DNA of 64,000 nucleotides, from the NCBI GenBank assembly GCA_002471665.1, contig DKQK01000069.1, forward strand, positions 50,207 to 114,206. The letters are read 5' to 3'. The translations under genes were made by a program, and so were the position numbers. How positions within the stretch are numbered: the first letter of the stretch is position 1; each line of letters opens with the position of its first letter. The notes beneath the pieces were generated by a model. It had not been told where the DNA came from. It made no database searches and worked only from the letters and a program-made list of their open reading frames with translations. This DNA comes from Gammaproteobacteria bacterium UBA7310 (GTDB lineage: Bacteria > Pseudomonadota > Gammaproteobacteria > Pseudomonadales > Ketobacteraceae). Of the stretch, positions 17,773 to 27,057 are shown piece by piece.

Positions 17773-19194
17773 CTACACCGCCAACACCATAAATCCGGCA
17801 ATCAATATTCCACATATCACGCTGGCCTTGTCTTTTAACGCAAAAACGATGGGATCATCATCCATGTTGCCGCGATGAGCAATAATCCAGATACGACTCA
17901 CCCAATACAACATAATCAAACAAGCGGGCCACATGAGAACCGGATCAGTGTACATGCCTTTTACTTCGGGACTATTGATGTACAACGCAAGTACCAAAAC
18001 TGAAATGTATCCGCTGGCCCCTCCCAGAGAAGACAAGAGCTCCAGATCCTCCACCTGATAACCCCGGCCCAGTGCCTTGGTTGCACTGGCGGACTTAAGT
18101 TTCATCAACTCAGTATACCGTTTGATAATAGCCAGACTTAGAAAAACGAATATGGAAAAGGACAATAGCCAGAAGGAGAGGAAAACACCGATAGCCGCCG
18201 CGCCAGCAACAATCCTGACCGTGTACAGTGACGCCAATGTAACAACATCCACCATCACTAAACGCTTTAACTTGAAACTATAGGCCAGGGTCAGCACATA
18301 GTAGACCGCCAGCACAATCTGAAAGTCCGTGGGCAGGAACAGGCAGGCAACAATCGCGACCAACAGTAATAGTGGGGTTCCCACAATGCCGAACAGCAAC
18401 GACAGAGTTCCGGCGGCAAACGGTCTGTTGCGCTTGGTTGCGTGTTGACGATCGTCACTGAGATCGAGCAAATCATTCAGAAAATACACACTGGATGCGC
18501 ATAGGGAAAACGCAAAAAAACCAAGCACGCTCATCAACAACACGTCCAGGCTTTGCAATTGGTGCGAGGTGATCAAGGGCACAAAAATCAGCGCGTTCTT
18601 CACCCATTGATGCACACGCAGGGCTTTTACGATGGTTCGCAACGATGGCGAGGCAACAGCAAAAGAAGCTTCAATGTCGCACAATGCACCGGCTTTTCGT
18701 GCCAACCGATCGTTGCCTACGACAACGGCGGAACCGGCATGGCTCCATACCTTCAGATCCACATCCGCATTGCCGGCATAGGCGTATTGCCCCTCACCAA
18801 ATCGATCAATCAAGGCTTTTCTCTTCGCCATGCCGGAAAGGTTAAGTGTGTCGCTTGATGACAGCACGTCATCGAACAGCTTGAGGTAGTCGGCAATACC
18901 GTGGGCATAACGCTGGTGAGAAGCAGTTGCCAGGACAATGGTACGACCTGCCTTCTTTTGTTGCTTAAGATAGTCAACAACGGCCTCGTTGTACGGCAAC
19001 ACCTCAACCAGAATATCAACACGCCGGGCAATCTCTGCTTTAAGATTTGCTTTACCCTTGAGCAGCCAAAGAAAAACAAAAACGAGATTGAGCGGATTTG
19101 CCTTAATCAGGAGCATAAACGACTCAAGCAGCAAATCGGTTTTAATCAACGTACCATCAAGGTCCACCACCAATGGTTTTTTGTTATCTGTCAT
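17773..19194 (-). CDS. HAD phosphatase-UbiA prenyltransferase fusion (polyprenyl-phosphate phosphoribosyltransferase type)
   Basis: Two domains are fused in 473 residues. Residues about 1-190 are a HAD hydrolase with DLDGTL (Asp11 and Asp13). Residues about 190-473 are a polytopic UbiA-family transferase with NDLLDLSDD near 238-246 and the C-terminal RGNMDDDPIVFALKD typical of decaprenyl-phosphate phosphoribosyltransferases (Rv3806c type). The likely chemistry is PRPP plus polyprenyl phosphate giving the 5'-phosphoribosyl lipid, followed by 5'-dephosphorylation by the HAD domain. It is followed directly by the DprE1-like and DprE2-like genes. A quinone or haem prenyltransferase is less likely, given these neighbours. 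Confidence 0.85.
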   Translation of the reverse strand: MTDNKKPLVVDLDGTLIKTDLLLESFMLLIKANPLNLVFVFLWLLKGKANLKAEIARRVDILVEVLPYNEAVVDYLKQQKKAGRTIVLATASHQRYAHGIADYLKLFDDVLSSSDTLNLSGMAKRKALIDRFGEGQYAYAGNADVDLKVWSHAGSAVVVGNDRLARKAGALCDIEASFAVASPSLRTIVKALRVHQWVKNALIFVPLITSHQLQSLDVLLMSVLGFFAFSLCASSVYFLNDLLDLSDDRQHATKRNRPFAAGTLSLLFGIVGTPLLLLVAIVACLFLPTDFQIVLAVYYVLTLAYSFKLKRLVMVDVVTLASLYTVRIVAGAAAIGVFLSFWLLSFSIFVFLSLAIIKRYTELMKLKSASATKALGRGYQVEDLELLSSLGGASGYISVLVLALYINSPEVKGMYTDPVLMWPACLIMLYWVSRIWIIAHRGNMDDDPIVFALKDKASVICGILIAGFMVLAV

Positions 19195-19198
19195 GCAT

Positions 19199-20167
19199 TC
19201 AACCTAAATCCGATACTTCTTTACCTGAGAGGGGCACAATGCCCCGAATAGCGAGAATTCCCGCCACTATAAGCCCTATGAATACCGCAAACCAGAGGGT
19301 CGCAATTCTGCAAATAAGTGTGGCAGCAATGGCCACAGGTTCCGGCACTCCAGAGGCAATCAGCAACAATCCCATGACAGCTTCAGTGGATCCCAGACCG
19401 CCAGGGAGAAAAGAGATAGCGCCGATTAATACCGCGACACCATAGATGCTGATGGCAGCGATTGGACTGATGTCCTGCCCCAATCGTTCCAACAAATACC
19501 AGAACCCAATGCCTTCCGCCGTCCAGGCTACTATGCCTATAATGATACCCCCGAACAGCTCCTTATTCTTCAACAAAACCGCCGACGAATTTAACAGGTC
19601 CAATACATGGCCCGCCAATTGCGCCGGCTTGTGGGGTAAAGAGTTGGAGGATCGCTGCAGCCAGCCTAAGATCCATTGGCTATGGAGCAAAGGCAGACTA
19701 CCAAAAATAACGGCGGCCGTGAGCACCACCACCAGCGCATAACCATCAAACAGGACAGCGGCCGCACTGGCCATCAGTACGATGGTCAATAAATCCTGAA
19801 AACGCTCCACGAAAAACGTGCTGATGGTATTGTTGAAGCTGATTCCATGTTGCTTTAGATAAAGGGACCTGACAGTTTCACCCGCTTTTCCCGGTGTAGT
19901 CGACAGGGCAAATCCGCTCACGTAGTAAGCCAAATGACGGCGGTGAGGAATGGCCATATCCGACAATTTGGTCAGATACCACTCCCAACGCCAGTAACGC
20001 AACAAATAGTTGATCAAGGATAACCCCAAGATAACCGCCCAGCCGATCGCTCCCAGTTTCGCAATGGCCGCCCCGGTTTCGTGAAAGTCTCCGAGAAACA
20101 TAGCGCCAAAGTACAGGCCAATTGCGATGATTACCGACAGAATGATCGGTTTTTGAAACCGCCCCAT
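19199..20167 (-). CDS. flippase-like membrane protein (LPG synthase TM / UPF0104 family)
   Basis: Integral membrane protein of 322 residues with about eight hydrophobic helices and the family pattern around YYVSGFALSTTPGKAGETVRSLYLKQ near 85-110 and FLPGGLGSTEAVM near 255-267. The family includes the transmembrane half of lysyl-phosphatidylglycerol synthase and proteins proposed to flip or handle lipid-linked substrates. No aminoacyl-transferase domain is attached. Four bases separate it from the HAD-UbiA gene, so moving the lipid-linked sugar across the membrane is a reasonable but unproven role. Confidence 0.8.
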   Translation of the reverse strand: MGRFQKPIILSVIIAIGLYFGAMFLGDFHETGAAIAKLGAIGWAVILGLSLINYLLRYWRWEWYLTKLSDMAIPHRRHLAYYVSGFALSTTPGKAGETVRSLYLKQHGISFNNTISTFFVERFQDLLTIVLMASAAAVLFDGYALVVVLTAAVIFGSLPLLHSQWILGWLQRSSNSLPHKPAQLAGHVLDLLNSSAVLLKNKELFGGIIIGIVAWTAEGIGFWYLLERLGQDISPIAAISIYGVAVLIGAISFLPGGLGSTEAVMGLLLIASGVPEPVAIAATLICRIATLWFAVFIGLIVAGILAIRGIVPLSGKEVSDLG

Positions 20168-20187
20168 AGAAATTCAATCCATCAAAT

Positions 20188-22227
20188 TCAAATTTTGAGG
20201 CTGGCGACCGCCTGCCCTAGTTGTTGTTCTAGAGCCGCTATGCTATCACTTTTTGTGGCGGATTTGTTGCCCTGGGATTCACTTTCCCCACTTTTGGAGT
20301 ACTTGATTTCAGAATATATATTACTGATTTTATTAATATTAATTTTCTGTTCAGGGAACTGCTCCTGGGCCCGGCGGGAAAACGCATCAATACCTTCACC
20401 AACCACTCTGTAGAGTCCCTTTCGTTCCAGCTTCCTCAAGAAGCTGGCATATTGTTTGTCGGCAAAGCTGGGTTTGGTTCTTAGCCCGGGTAAAAACAGT
20501 ATCCAGGCCACCAGTAACACCATCACACCCCCAAACCCGATCGATAGCAAGATTATGACTTTAGCAGCCGTTACTTTGTCCATTATCTGGCTCAATAGTT
20601 TGTTTTGAGCATCTCGACCATAGGAAACAACATTCTTTATCCACAAGTAGTCGAGATAATCCACCATTAGGCGTAACTTTCCAATTGCCGCAAAGTTCAT
20701 GACGTTACGAGATGAAAACGGTGAATCCAACAGACCTACTTCAGTCAGTGTATCCCGTAAAGAGCCGGATTCGATGCGATGTGGCGCAATGGCCGCAGTT
20801 GGGTCAACTCTCAACCAGCCTTTCCCACTCACCCAATATTCAGCCCAGGCATGAGCGTCATATTGATGAACCAACAAGTAGTTTCCTATTGGGTGAATCT
20901 CGCCGCCCTGATATCCACCCACCATGCGGGCAGGAACCCCGGCAGCGCGCATCAGATAGACGAATGCACCGGCATAGTGAGAACAGAACCCCCGCCGTGT
21001 GGAAAAGAGAAATTCATCTATCGAATTACTGCCGAGTGTTGGTGGTTGTAATGTGTACACGAACTCTTCATCAAAAAAATGGCGATTGATTAAAGCTGCC
21101 ATCAATTCAGAATCACCCCTGGCGCGACTGGAGAGCGCTTTTGCCATTTCCTGGGCCCTGGTGTTTCCTGACGGAGGAAGTTTCAGAAACCGCCCCAGCT
21201 CCATTTGCCCCAAAGGCTCAGGCTGATACACGTAGTTGGTATAGGATTGGACAGAGAAACGAATTGCTTTATCAATGGTTTCAATGGAATAGTTGACCAA
21301 GTGGCTTGATTTTTTGGTTTTGATGCCGCTGATGGTTGACCATGCAATTGTTGGAAGCCAATTCTGACCCGTAGGTTCAAGGTACACCTGATAATGTAAA
21401 GCATCTCCCGACGATTCTATCTGTCGCGCATCAAAAGGAGAGAAAACAGCATCATTGGTGGAATACCATGTACGGCCATCAAATCGATCAAAAACCAAGG
21501 CGCGCCAATACAGATCCCGGGGTTCTGGCAGCTCACCCTCGAACTCCACTCTAAATGCCAATTCGGAAGACTGGGACAAGTCAGCAATATCACCCGGAGA
21601 TATTGTATCACTAAGGCCAGTGCGGGAAGAATTGCTTTGCATTTTCAGTTCCCAGATTGGGCCCATTCGGGGAAATAGAAAGAACAGAACCAACAGCAGA
21701 GGGATGGTTTGGAGAATGGTAATCAAAGAACTTTTTAATGGCCTCCAAACCGCTATGGATTTATCAGTCATATTCAGCGCTATCAAAGCTGCCGAAATCA
21801 CAATTAGTACCGAAAATACATAAACTGAAGTTAGCAAAGAGATTGAGAATAAAAATTCGGTCGCTAATACAAAAAAGGAGAGAATTACCACAAGAAAAGC
21901 ATCTCGCCGAGTATACATCTCCAATAGTTTAAATAGATAGGCTGTCACTAATAGAGCAACGCCTGCATCGGGTCCAAAAATCGTTCCGTAGTGGTAAATT
22001 ACGCCAAGCGCGCCCCCGACAACCATCAACAGGCGCAACCATTTAGCCGGAAACGTCATCCGTTGTCTGAAGACCTGAATTCTCCAGATACTAACCGCAA
22101 TAAACACTCCTGCCAACCAGTAAGGTAGCCTTTGCAAATGAGGCAATACGGACATCAAAACACTGAGCATCAATAATACAAATGCCGTCCGCGGTATTGG
22201 AAAGATTCCTCGATTTTTATCTTTCAT
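20188..22227 (-). CDS. TgpA-like membrane transglutaminase (DUF3488 and transglutaminase-like domains)
   Basis: The 679-residue protein has about six N-terminal helices up to residue 190, a periplasmic domain, a transglutaminase core with catalytic Cys near 414 (GFCSHYAGAFV), His near 460 (DAHAWAEYW) and Asp near 474 (RVDPTAA), then one more helix near 560 and a cytoplasmic tail. Pseudomonas TgpA has this architecture and is linked to viability. The acceptor substrate is unknown. It follows the DUF58 gene with a one-base gap, the usual moxR-DUF58-tgpA order. The gene is clearly more AT-rich than the rest of the window. Confidence 0.93.
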   Translation of the reverse strand: MKDKNRGIFPIPRTAFVLLMLSVLMSVLPHLQRLPYWLAGVFIAVSIWRIQVFRQRMTFPAKWLRLLMVVGGALGVIYHYGTIFGPDAGVALLVTAYLFKLLEMYTRRDAFLVVILSFFVLATEFLFSISLLTSVYVFSVLIVISAALIALNMTDKSIAVWRPLKSSLITILQTIPLLLVLFFLFPRMGPIWELKMQSNSSRTGLSDTISPGDIADLSQSSELAFRVEFEGELPEPRDLYWRALVFDRFDGRTWYSTNDAVFSPFDARQIESSGDALHYQVYLEPTGQNWLPTIAWSTISGIKTKKSSHLVNYSIETIDKAIRFSVQSYTNYVYQPEPLGQMELGRFLKLPPSGNTRAQEMAKALSSRARGDSELMAALINRHFFDEEFVYTLQPPTLGSNSIDEFLFSTRRGFCSHYAGAFVYLMRAAGVPARMVGGYQGGEIHPIGNYLLVHQYDAHAWAEYWVSGKGWLRVDPTAAIAPHRIESGSLRDTLTEVGLLDSPFSSRNVMNFAAIGKLRLMVDYLDYLWIKNVVSYGRDAQNKLLSQIMDKVTAAKVIILLSIGFGGVMVLLVAWILFLPGLRTKPSFADKQYASFLRKLERKGLYRVVGEGIDAFSRRAQEQFPEQKININKISNIYSEIKYSKSGESESQGNKSATKSDSIAALEQQLGQAVASLKI

Positions 22228-22228
22228 T

Positions 22229-23179
22229 CTAAGCCAGGGCCAATGCGTCTAAACAGTTCTTCTCATGCTGTTTGCCTGATCCAGGGGTAATTATCGTGCC
22301 AGGCAACTCTAAACCGTAGGGATGGTTTGTCTTTGAAAGTTCCAACACCCAAAAACACAGCGCTGACAACTTGCATTCCTTATCTGATACCAACACATCA
22401 GACCATCTCAGCAATCGACTCTGTGCCTGATAGCCGTGAAACTGCTTGCTATACAACACGCCCCTTCGGGCATATGCCTTCCAATCGACTGTGTGGAGTG
22501 AATCTGATGCATTAAACACCCTTAACCCTGAAAAATCTTCCTGACCGTCTCTTATTATGACATTACCTTTATCACTACTATCGGTTCGATTTGAATCAAG
22601 CGGGTATTCTCTTGGTTCAGGATAAACGAGCGTGCTCATATCCAGGTCCAACCACGTCCAGGATTTGCATAAACCAAAGGGAAACTCGGTATAGAGCTTG
22701 AAGCGACCTGGTTTGAATTTTCCTCGCTTCGATGTGGGCAACAGTGCGGTTATCGTTACCTGTTGTTGCTCAATCAAATTATGGGGGTTGGATCGGAAAC
22801 CACTCCAGCTACAATAAATCGAGTGGTGATCTTTATGCTTTGATTTAGAAAGATGAATGATAAACTTCGCCTCTGCTCCAGCGAATGCAGGTTCAGTATG
22901 ACCTGCGCTCACCACTATTCCGGATAGATTTGAGAAAGTCTGTAAAATACTCACCACAAATAAACTCGCCAGAAAAAAGCTGAAATTTAAAATCATGGTA
23001 TTGTCATAATTCACTCCCGCAACAAACAATAAAAAGTCTGTCAACAGGTATCCCAATCCCATCCAAGTTGGAAATATAAATATTCTCTTTTGATTCAGCG
23101 TTACCCGGTTTCTGGGTGGAATTCTTTTATCCAGCCAAAGTTCCCAGCGCCCCCTAAACATCTCTCGAATGCTGTTCAC
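22229..23179 (-). CDS. DUF58 domain protein
   Basis: Membrane-anchored protein of 316 residues with two N-terminal helices (about 38-80) and a C-terminal DUF58 domain containing the signature GLRVFNASDSLHTVDWKAYARRG near 215-240. DUF58 proteins are regularly encoded between a MoxR ATPase and a TgpA-type transglutaminase and are thought to act with them in the cell envelope. The start is GTG and the gaps to its neighbours are one to two bases. Like tgpA, it is AT-rich compared with moxR. Confidence 0.9.
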   Translation of the reverse strand: MNSIREMFRGRWELWLDKRIPPRNRVTLNQKRIFIFPTWMGLGYLLTDFLLFVAGVNYDNTMILNFSFFLASLFVVSILQTFSNLSGIVVSAGHTEPAFAGAEAKFIIHLSKSKHKDHHSIYCSWSGFRSNPHNLIEQQQVTITALLPTSKRGKFKPGRFKLYTEFPFGLCKSWTWLDLDMSTLVYPEPREYPLDSNRTDSSDKGNVIIRDGQEDFSGLRVFNASDSLHTVDWKAYARRGVLYSKQFHGYQAQSRLLRWSDVLVSDKECKLSALCFWVLELSKTNHPYGLELPGTIITPGSGKQHEKNCLDALALA

Positions 23180-23181
23180 CT

Positions 23182-24108
23182 TTACCGCCCTGCCAGCACA
23201 TCAACCTGTTTTAACACACTGTCCACCAGGCGCTGCCCCTCATGACCGGTCACATCCTGGGAACCGGCCAAGCGATGCTCGGCAACCGCTGGCAGCACTG
23301 CCTGTACATCTTCTGGAATGACATGTTCTCGGCCGGAGACAAAGGCATAGGCTTGCGAGCATTGCACCAAGGCCATTCCCGCCCGGGGTGAAAGCCCGAA
23401 GTTGAAACGATTGGATTGCCGGGTGAAAGCCAAAATCCGCTGCACGTAATCAAGCAAAGCGTCGGATACAAAAATCCTGGTCACGCTTTGCTGCAGCTGA
23501 TCAAGCCCTTCCCCATCAATGGCCGCCGGCAGCTTTTCCATATCCTGACGGGGATTGAAGCCGTTGAGCAATTTTCGCTCTACTGATGGATCAGGGTAGC
23601 CCAGACTGATTCGCATTAAAAAACGATCCAGTTGTGATTCTGGCAAGGGGTAGGTTCCCATCTGGGAAATGGGGTTTTGGGTGGCAATCACAAAAAACGG
23701 TTTTGGCAAGGGATAGGTGTTACCGTCCACCGTTATCTGGCGTTCTTCCATGGCCTCGAGTAAAGCACCCTGTGTTTTTGGTGTGGCGCGGTTGATTTCG
23801 TCCGCCAGCAGCACCTGTGAAAAAACAGGGCCGGGGCGAAATTCGAACTCTGTGGTGGTTTGATTGAAGATGGAGGTACCCAGAATATCGGCTGGCAAGA
23901 GATCACTGGTGAACTGTATGCGCTGATATTCCAGGCCAAGCACCTTTGCCAGCGCATGGGCCAGCGTTGTCTTTCCCATGCCGGGCAGATCCTCAACCAG
24001 CAAGTGCCCTTTCGCCAACAGGCAAGATAACGCCAGTTTGATCTGTTCCTCTTTACCCAGTAGAACGTTTGCCAATGCACGAATCAGTGCTGAAGCGGAT
24101 GTGGACAC
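23182..24108 (-). CDS. MoxR-family AAA+ ATPase
   Basis: AAA+ chaperone-like ATPase of 308 residues. Walker A is LPGMGKTT at 41-48, Walker B is LLADEINRA near 98-106, sensor 1 is IATQNPIS near 140, and the lid contains the LSPRAGMALV motif near 240. MoxR proteins help assemble or activate protein complexes, often with a VWA or DUF58 partner such as the next gene. It starts with GTG and is the first gene of the nine-gene run. The metZ terminator lies just upstream, so its promoter should fall in the short gap 24109-24164, where no clear consensus is visible. Confidence 0.93.
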   Translation of the reverse strand: MSTSASALIRALANVLLGKEEQIKLALSCLLAKGHLLVEDLPGMGKTTLAHALAKVLGLEYQRIQFTSDLLPADILGTSIFNQTTTEFEFRPGPVFSQVLLADEINRATPKTQGALLEAMEERQITVDGNTYPLPKPFFVIATQNPISQMGTYPLPESQLDRFLMRISLGYPDPSVERKLLNGFNPRQDMEKLPAAIDGEGLDQLQQSVTRIFVSDALLDYVQRILAFTRQSNRFNFGLSPRAGMALVQCSQAYAFVSGREHVIPEDVQAVLPAVAEHRLAGSQDVTGHEGQRLVDSVLKQVDVLAGR

Positions 24109-24164
24109 AAGGACTCCCTAGGACAACTGCGACCTGATATCACGACCAATAATCAGTCAACCAT

Positions 24165-24211
24165 AAAAAAGGCTGCCGGCTGCAACCCTTAGGTTACAGT
24201 CTAGCAGCCTT
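24165..24211 (-). terminator. intrinsic terminator of metZ
   Basis: The outer stem AAGGCTGC with GCAGCCTT encloses a second stem (GTAACC with GGTTGC), and a run of six T follows on the minus strand. It lies about 40 bases past the metZ stop and separates metZ from the moxR operon in the same orientation. Confidence 0.8.
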
Positions 24212-24249
24212 CTGCCTACTAGCCTGTGTTGTATTGGTTTTAATGTGAA

Positions 24250-25443
24250 TCAGATCAGCTTGTTAAGGCCTCGAGCCAAGTCCGCTTTGATATCATCAAT
24301 GTGCTCTAAACCGACAGCAACACGAATGAGGTTTTCACTGATGCCTGCTTCGGCTTTGGCCTCATCAGAAAGCCGGCCATGGGTGGTCGTGGCCGGGTGT
24401 GTGATCGTGGTTTTGGCGTCACCCAAATTACCGGTTATAGACAGGAAGCGAGTATCGTCGATGACGCCCCAGGCCTGTTCCCGGCCACCTTTCACACGAA
24501 ATGACAAAACGCCGCCAAATGCGCTCTGCTGCTCTCTGGCCAAAAGATGCTGGGGATGACTGGGCAACCCCGCATAAAACACTTTCTCAACAGCCACATG
24601 CTGTTCCAGCCAGTCTGCCAGCCTTAGTGCATTGGCTGAATGCGCCTGCATTCTGAGGCTGAGGGTTTCCAGCCCCTTCAGAAAAACCCAGGCATTAAAC
24701 GGACTCATGGTAGGGCCGGCACTGCGCAAAAAACCAAAGACCTCTTCCATCAGCTCATTGCGCCCGCATACCGCGCCACCGATACAACGCCCCTGCCCGT
24801 CCAAAAACTTGGTAGCCGAGTGCAGCGCGATATCCGCGCCAAACTCCAACGGGCGCTGCAGCGCCGGTGTGCAGAAGCAATTATCCACTACCAGCAAGGC
24901 ACCGTGATTATGAGCCAGCTCGGCCAGGTGAACCACATTTGCTACTTCACACAGTGGATTGGATGGGGTCTCCAGAAACAGCAACTTGGTTTTACTGGTG
25001 ATCGCCGCTTCCCATTGCCCCATGTCCGTAAGGGAGACAAAGGTGGTTTTGATACCGAATTTCTGCAGGTATTTTTCAAACAGAACATTGGTGGTACCAA
25101 ACACACTGCGGGAACTGATGATTTCATCCCCGGCCTCCAGCAAGGCCATTACCGTGCTCAGAATGGCGGCCATACCGGATGCAGTTGCCACGCAGCGCTC
25201 CGCCCCTTCCATCGCCGCCAGACGCTGTTCAAACGAGCGCACCGTGGGATTGGTAAAGCGGGAATAGATGTTACCGGGTTCGTCACCGGAAAACCGGGCC
25301 GCGGCCTGGGCTGCGCTGTCGAACACGTAGCTGGATGTGGTAAATATAGGTTCACCATGGGCGCCTTCATCGGTGCGCAACTGGCCTTCCCGCAGGGCCA
25401 AGGTTTCAAGATGCAATGGCGCTGTATCGTCAAAATGATCCAT
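24250..25443 (-). CDS. metZ: O-succinylhomoserine sulfhydrylase
   Basis: PLP enzyme that makes homocysteine from O-succinylhomoserine and sulfide. It has the Cys/Met-metabolism fold, PLP phosphate contacts in ATASGMAAIL near 86, and the Schiff-base lysine in SATKFLDGQG near 205. I prefer the ATG at 25443 (397 residues), with AGGTGA upstream; an in-frame GTG at 25455 has AGGCAG too close. It follows purF, the pseudomonad order. A cystathionine gamma-synthase is the main alternative, but the GEHGEP-like N-terminus and neighbours favour MetZ. Confidence 0.93.
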   Translation of the reverse strand: MDHFDDTAPLHLETLALREGQLRTDEGAHGEPIFTTSSYVFDSAAQAAARFSGDEPGNIYSRFTNPTVRSFEQRLAAMEGAERCVATASGMAAILSTVMALLEAGDEIISSRSVFGTTNVLFEKYLQKFGIKTTFVSLTDMGQWEAAITSKTKLLFLETPSNPLCEVANVVHLAELAHNHGALLVVDNCFCTPALQRPLEFGADIALHSATKFLDGQGRCIGGAVCGRNELMEEVFGFLRSAGPTMSPFNAWVFLKGLETLSLRMQAHSANALRLADWLEQHVAVEKVFYAGLPSHPQHLLAREQQSAFGGVLSFRVKGGREQAWGVIDDTRFLSITGNLGDAKTTITHPATTTHGRLSDEAKAEAGISENLIRVAVGLEHIDDIKADLARGLNKLI

Positions 25444-25476
25444 GGAACTCGTCACCTGCCTGTTTATTCAATCGCA

Positions 25477-26997
25477 CTAGTTCGTGTTATGCAGGTCAAT
25501 ACTTTCACTATTAACCATCAGCTGCGACACTTTTTGACTTTTGGCGTCGTCGCTGCGACTGGCCTCCAGCCGCTCCAAATAGCCTGTATTAATGTCACCG
25601 GTAATGTACTCGCCATTAAATACAGAGCAGTCAAAATGCTGGATTTCAGGATTGCCTTCCTGAGAGGCAGCCACCAGATCCTCCAGATCCTGATACACCA
25701 ACCAATCCGCGCCGATCAGCTTTTGAATCTCTTTCACCGAACGGCCATGGGCGATCAGCTCTCGGGCAGCAGGCATGTCAATGCCATACACGTTGGGATA
25801 ACAAACCGGCGGTGCAGCGGAAGCAAAATACACGTTCCTGGCGCCAGCATCCCTGGCCATCTCAATAATCTGATTGCACGTGGTACCGCGCACGATGGAA
25901 TCATCCACCAGTAGTACATTCTTACCCTGAAACTCCAATCCAATCGCATTCAGTTTCTGACGGACGGATTTCTTGCGCTCGTTTTGCCCCGGCATGATAA
26001 AGGTACGTCCGATATAACGGTTTTTAATAAACCCTTCCCTGAATTTGACGCCCAGGTTGTATGCCAGCTGCAACGCAGAAGTACGGCTGGTATCCGGAAT
26101 TGGAATAACGACATCGATATCGTGATCCGGCCAGACCCGTTTGATCTTGTCCGCCAGCTTCTCTCCCATACGCAAACGGGATTTATACACTGAAATCCCA
26201 TCCATGATGGAGTCCGGGCGCGCCAAATACACGTGTTCAAAAATGCAGGGCCGGTACTCGGGACGCCGAGCACACTGACGGGTGTAGAGTTTGCCATCCA
26301 TGTTGATGAAGACCGCCTCGCCCGGTGCGATATCCCGCACCAGCTCAAACCCCATGGCCTGCAGGGCAACACTCTCCGATGCGATCATATATTCCATGCC
26401 CTCGGCTGTTTCGCGCTCACCGAAACACACTGGGCGAATGCCGTTGGGGTCCCGAAACCCGACGATGCCGTAACCGGTGATCATGGCCACAACGGCGTAT
26501 GCCCCTTTACACCGTTCATGCACTGCAGAAACGGCGGTAAAGATATCTTCTTCCGTGGGTACCAGCTTGCCCAGGCGTTGCAGTTCATGGGCCAGTATAT
26601 TCAGCAACACCTCAGAATCGGAATTGGTGTTAATGTGGCGCAAATCGGTTTTATAAAGATCTTCACCGATTTCAGCCGCATTGGTCAGATTGCCGTTATG
26701 GGCCAACGTTATGCCGTACGGGCTATTAACGTAGAAAGGCTGTGCTTCGGCAGAGCTGGATGAACCGGCAGTGGGGTAACGGACATGGCCGATGCCCATA
26801 TTGCCCATCAAGCGGCGCATGTGCCGGGAGCGGAACACATCCCGCACCATGCCATTGTCTTTACGTAAATAAAGCTTATCCTGGTCACAGGTGACAATTC
26901 CCGCGGCGTCCTGCCCTCTATGTTGTAATACGGTCAGAGCATCATAAATGGTCTGATTGACATTGGAGCGGCCAACTATGCCGACTATTCCGCACAT
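25477..26997 (-). CDS. purF: amidophosphoribosyltransferase
   Basis: First committed step of purine synthesis, converting PRPP and glutamine to phosphoribosylamine. At 506 residues it has standard length. The start MCGIVGIVG places the N-terminal nucleophile at Cys2 of the glutaminase domain. The PRPP loop VLLVDDSIVRGTTC lies near 362-375. No propeptide precedes the Cys. It lies between cvpA and metZ; cvpA-purF is a classical operon in E. coli as well. Confidence 0.99.
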   Translation of the reverse strand: MCGIVGIVGRSNVNQTIYDALTVLQHRGQDAAGIVTCDQDKLYLRKDNGMVRDVFRSRHMRRLMGNMGIGHVRYPTAGSSSSAEAQPFYVNSPYGITLAHNGNLTNAAEIGEDLYKTDLRHINTNSDSEVLLNILAHELQRLGKLVPTEEDIFTAVSAVHERCKGAYAVVAMITGYGIVGFRDPNGIRPVCFGERETAEGMEYMIASESVALQAMGFELVRDIAPGEAVFINMDGKLYTRQCARRPEYRPCIFEHVYLARPDSIMDGISVYKSRLRMGEKLADKIKRVWPDHDIDVVIPIPDTSRTSALQLAYNLGVKFREGFIKNRYIGRTFIMPGQNERKKSVRQKLNAIGLEFQGKNVLLVDDSIVRGTTCNQIIEMARDAGARNVYFASAAPPVCYPNVYGIDMPAARELIAHGRSVKEIQKLIGADWLVYQDLEDLVAASQEGNPEIQHFDCSVFNGEYITGDINTGYLERLEASRSDDAKSQKVSQLMVNSESIDLHNTN

Positions 26998-27057
26998 TCG
27001 TTTTACCTCGATACGTCGTGTGCCTGGATTTTCCTATAATAGCGCAAATAGCGATCT

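Noticed and set aside
24640..25914. 424-codon open frame on the plus strand across metZ and purF
   Set aside because: It spans the antisense of two certain genes and their gap, with no plausible ribosome binding site or domain.
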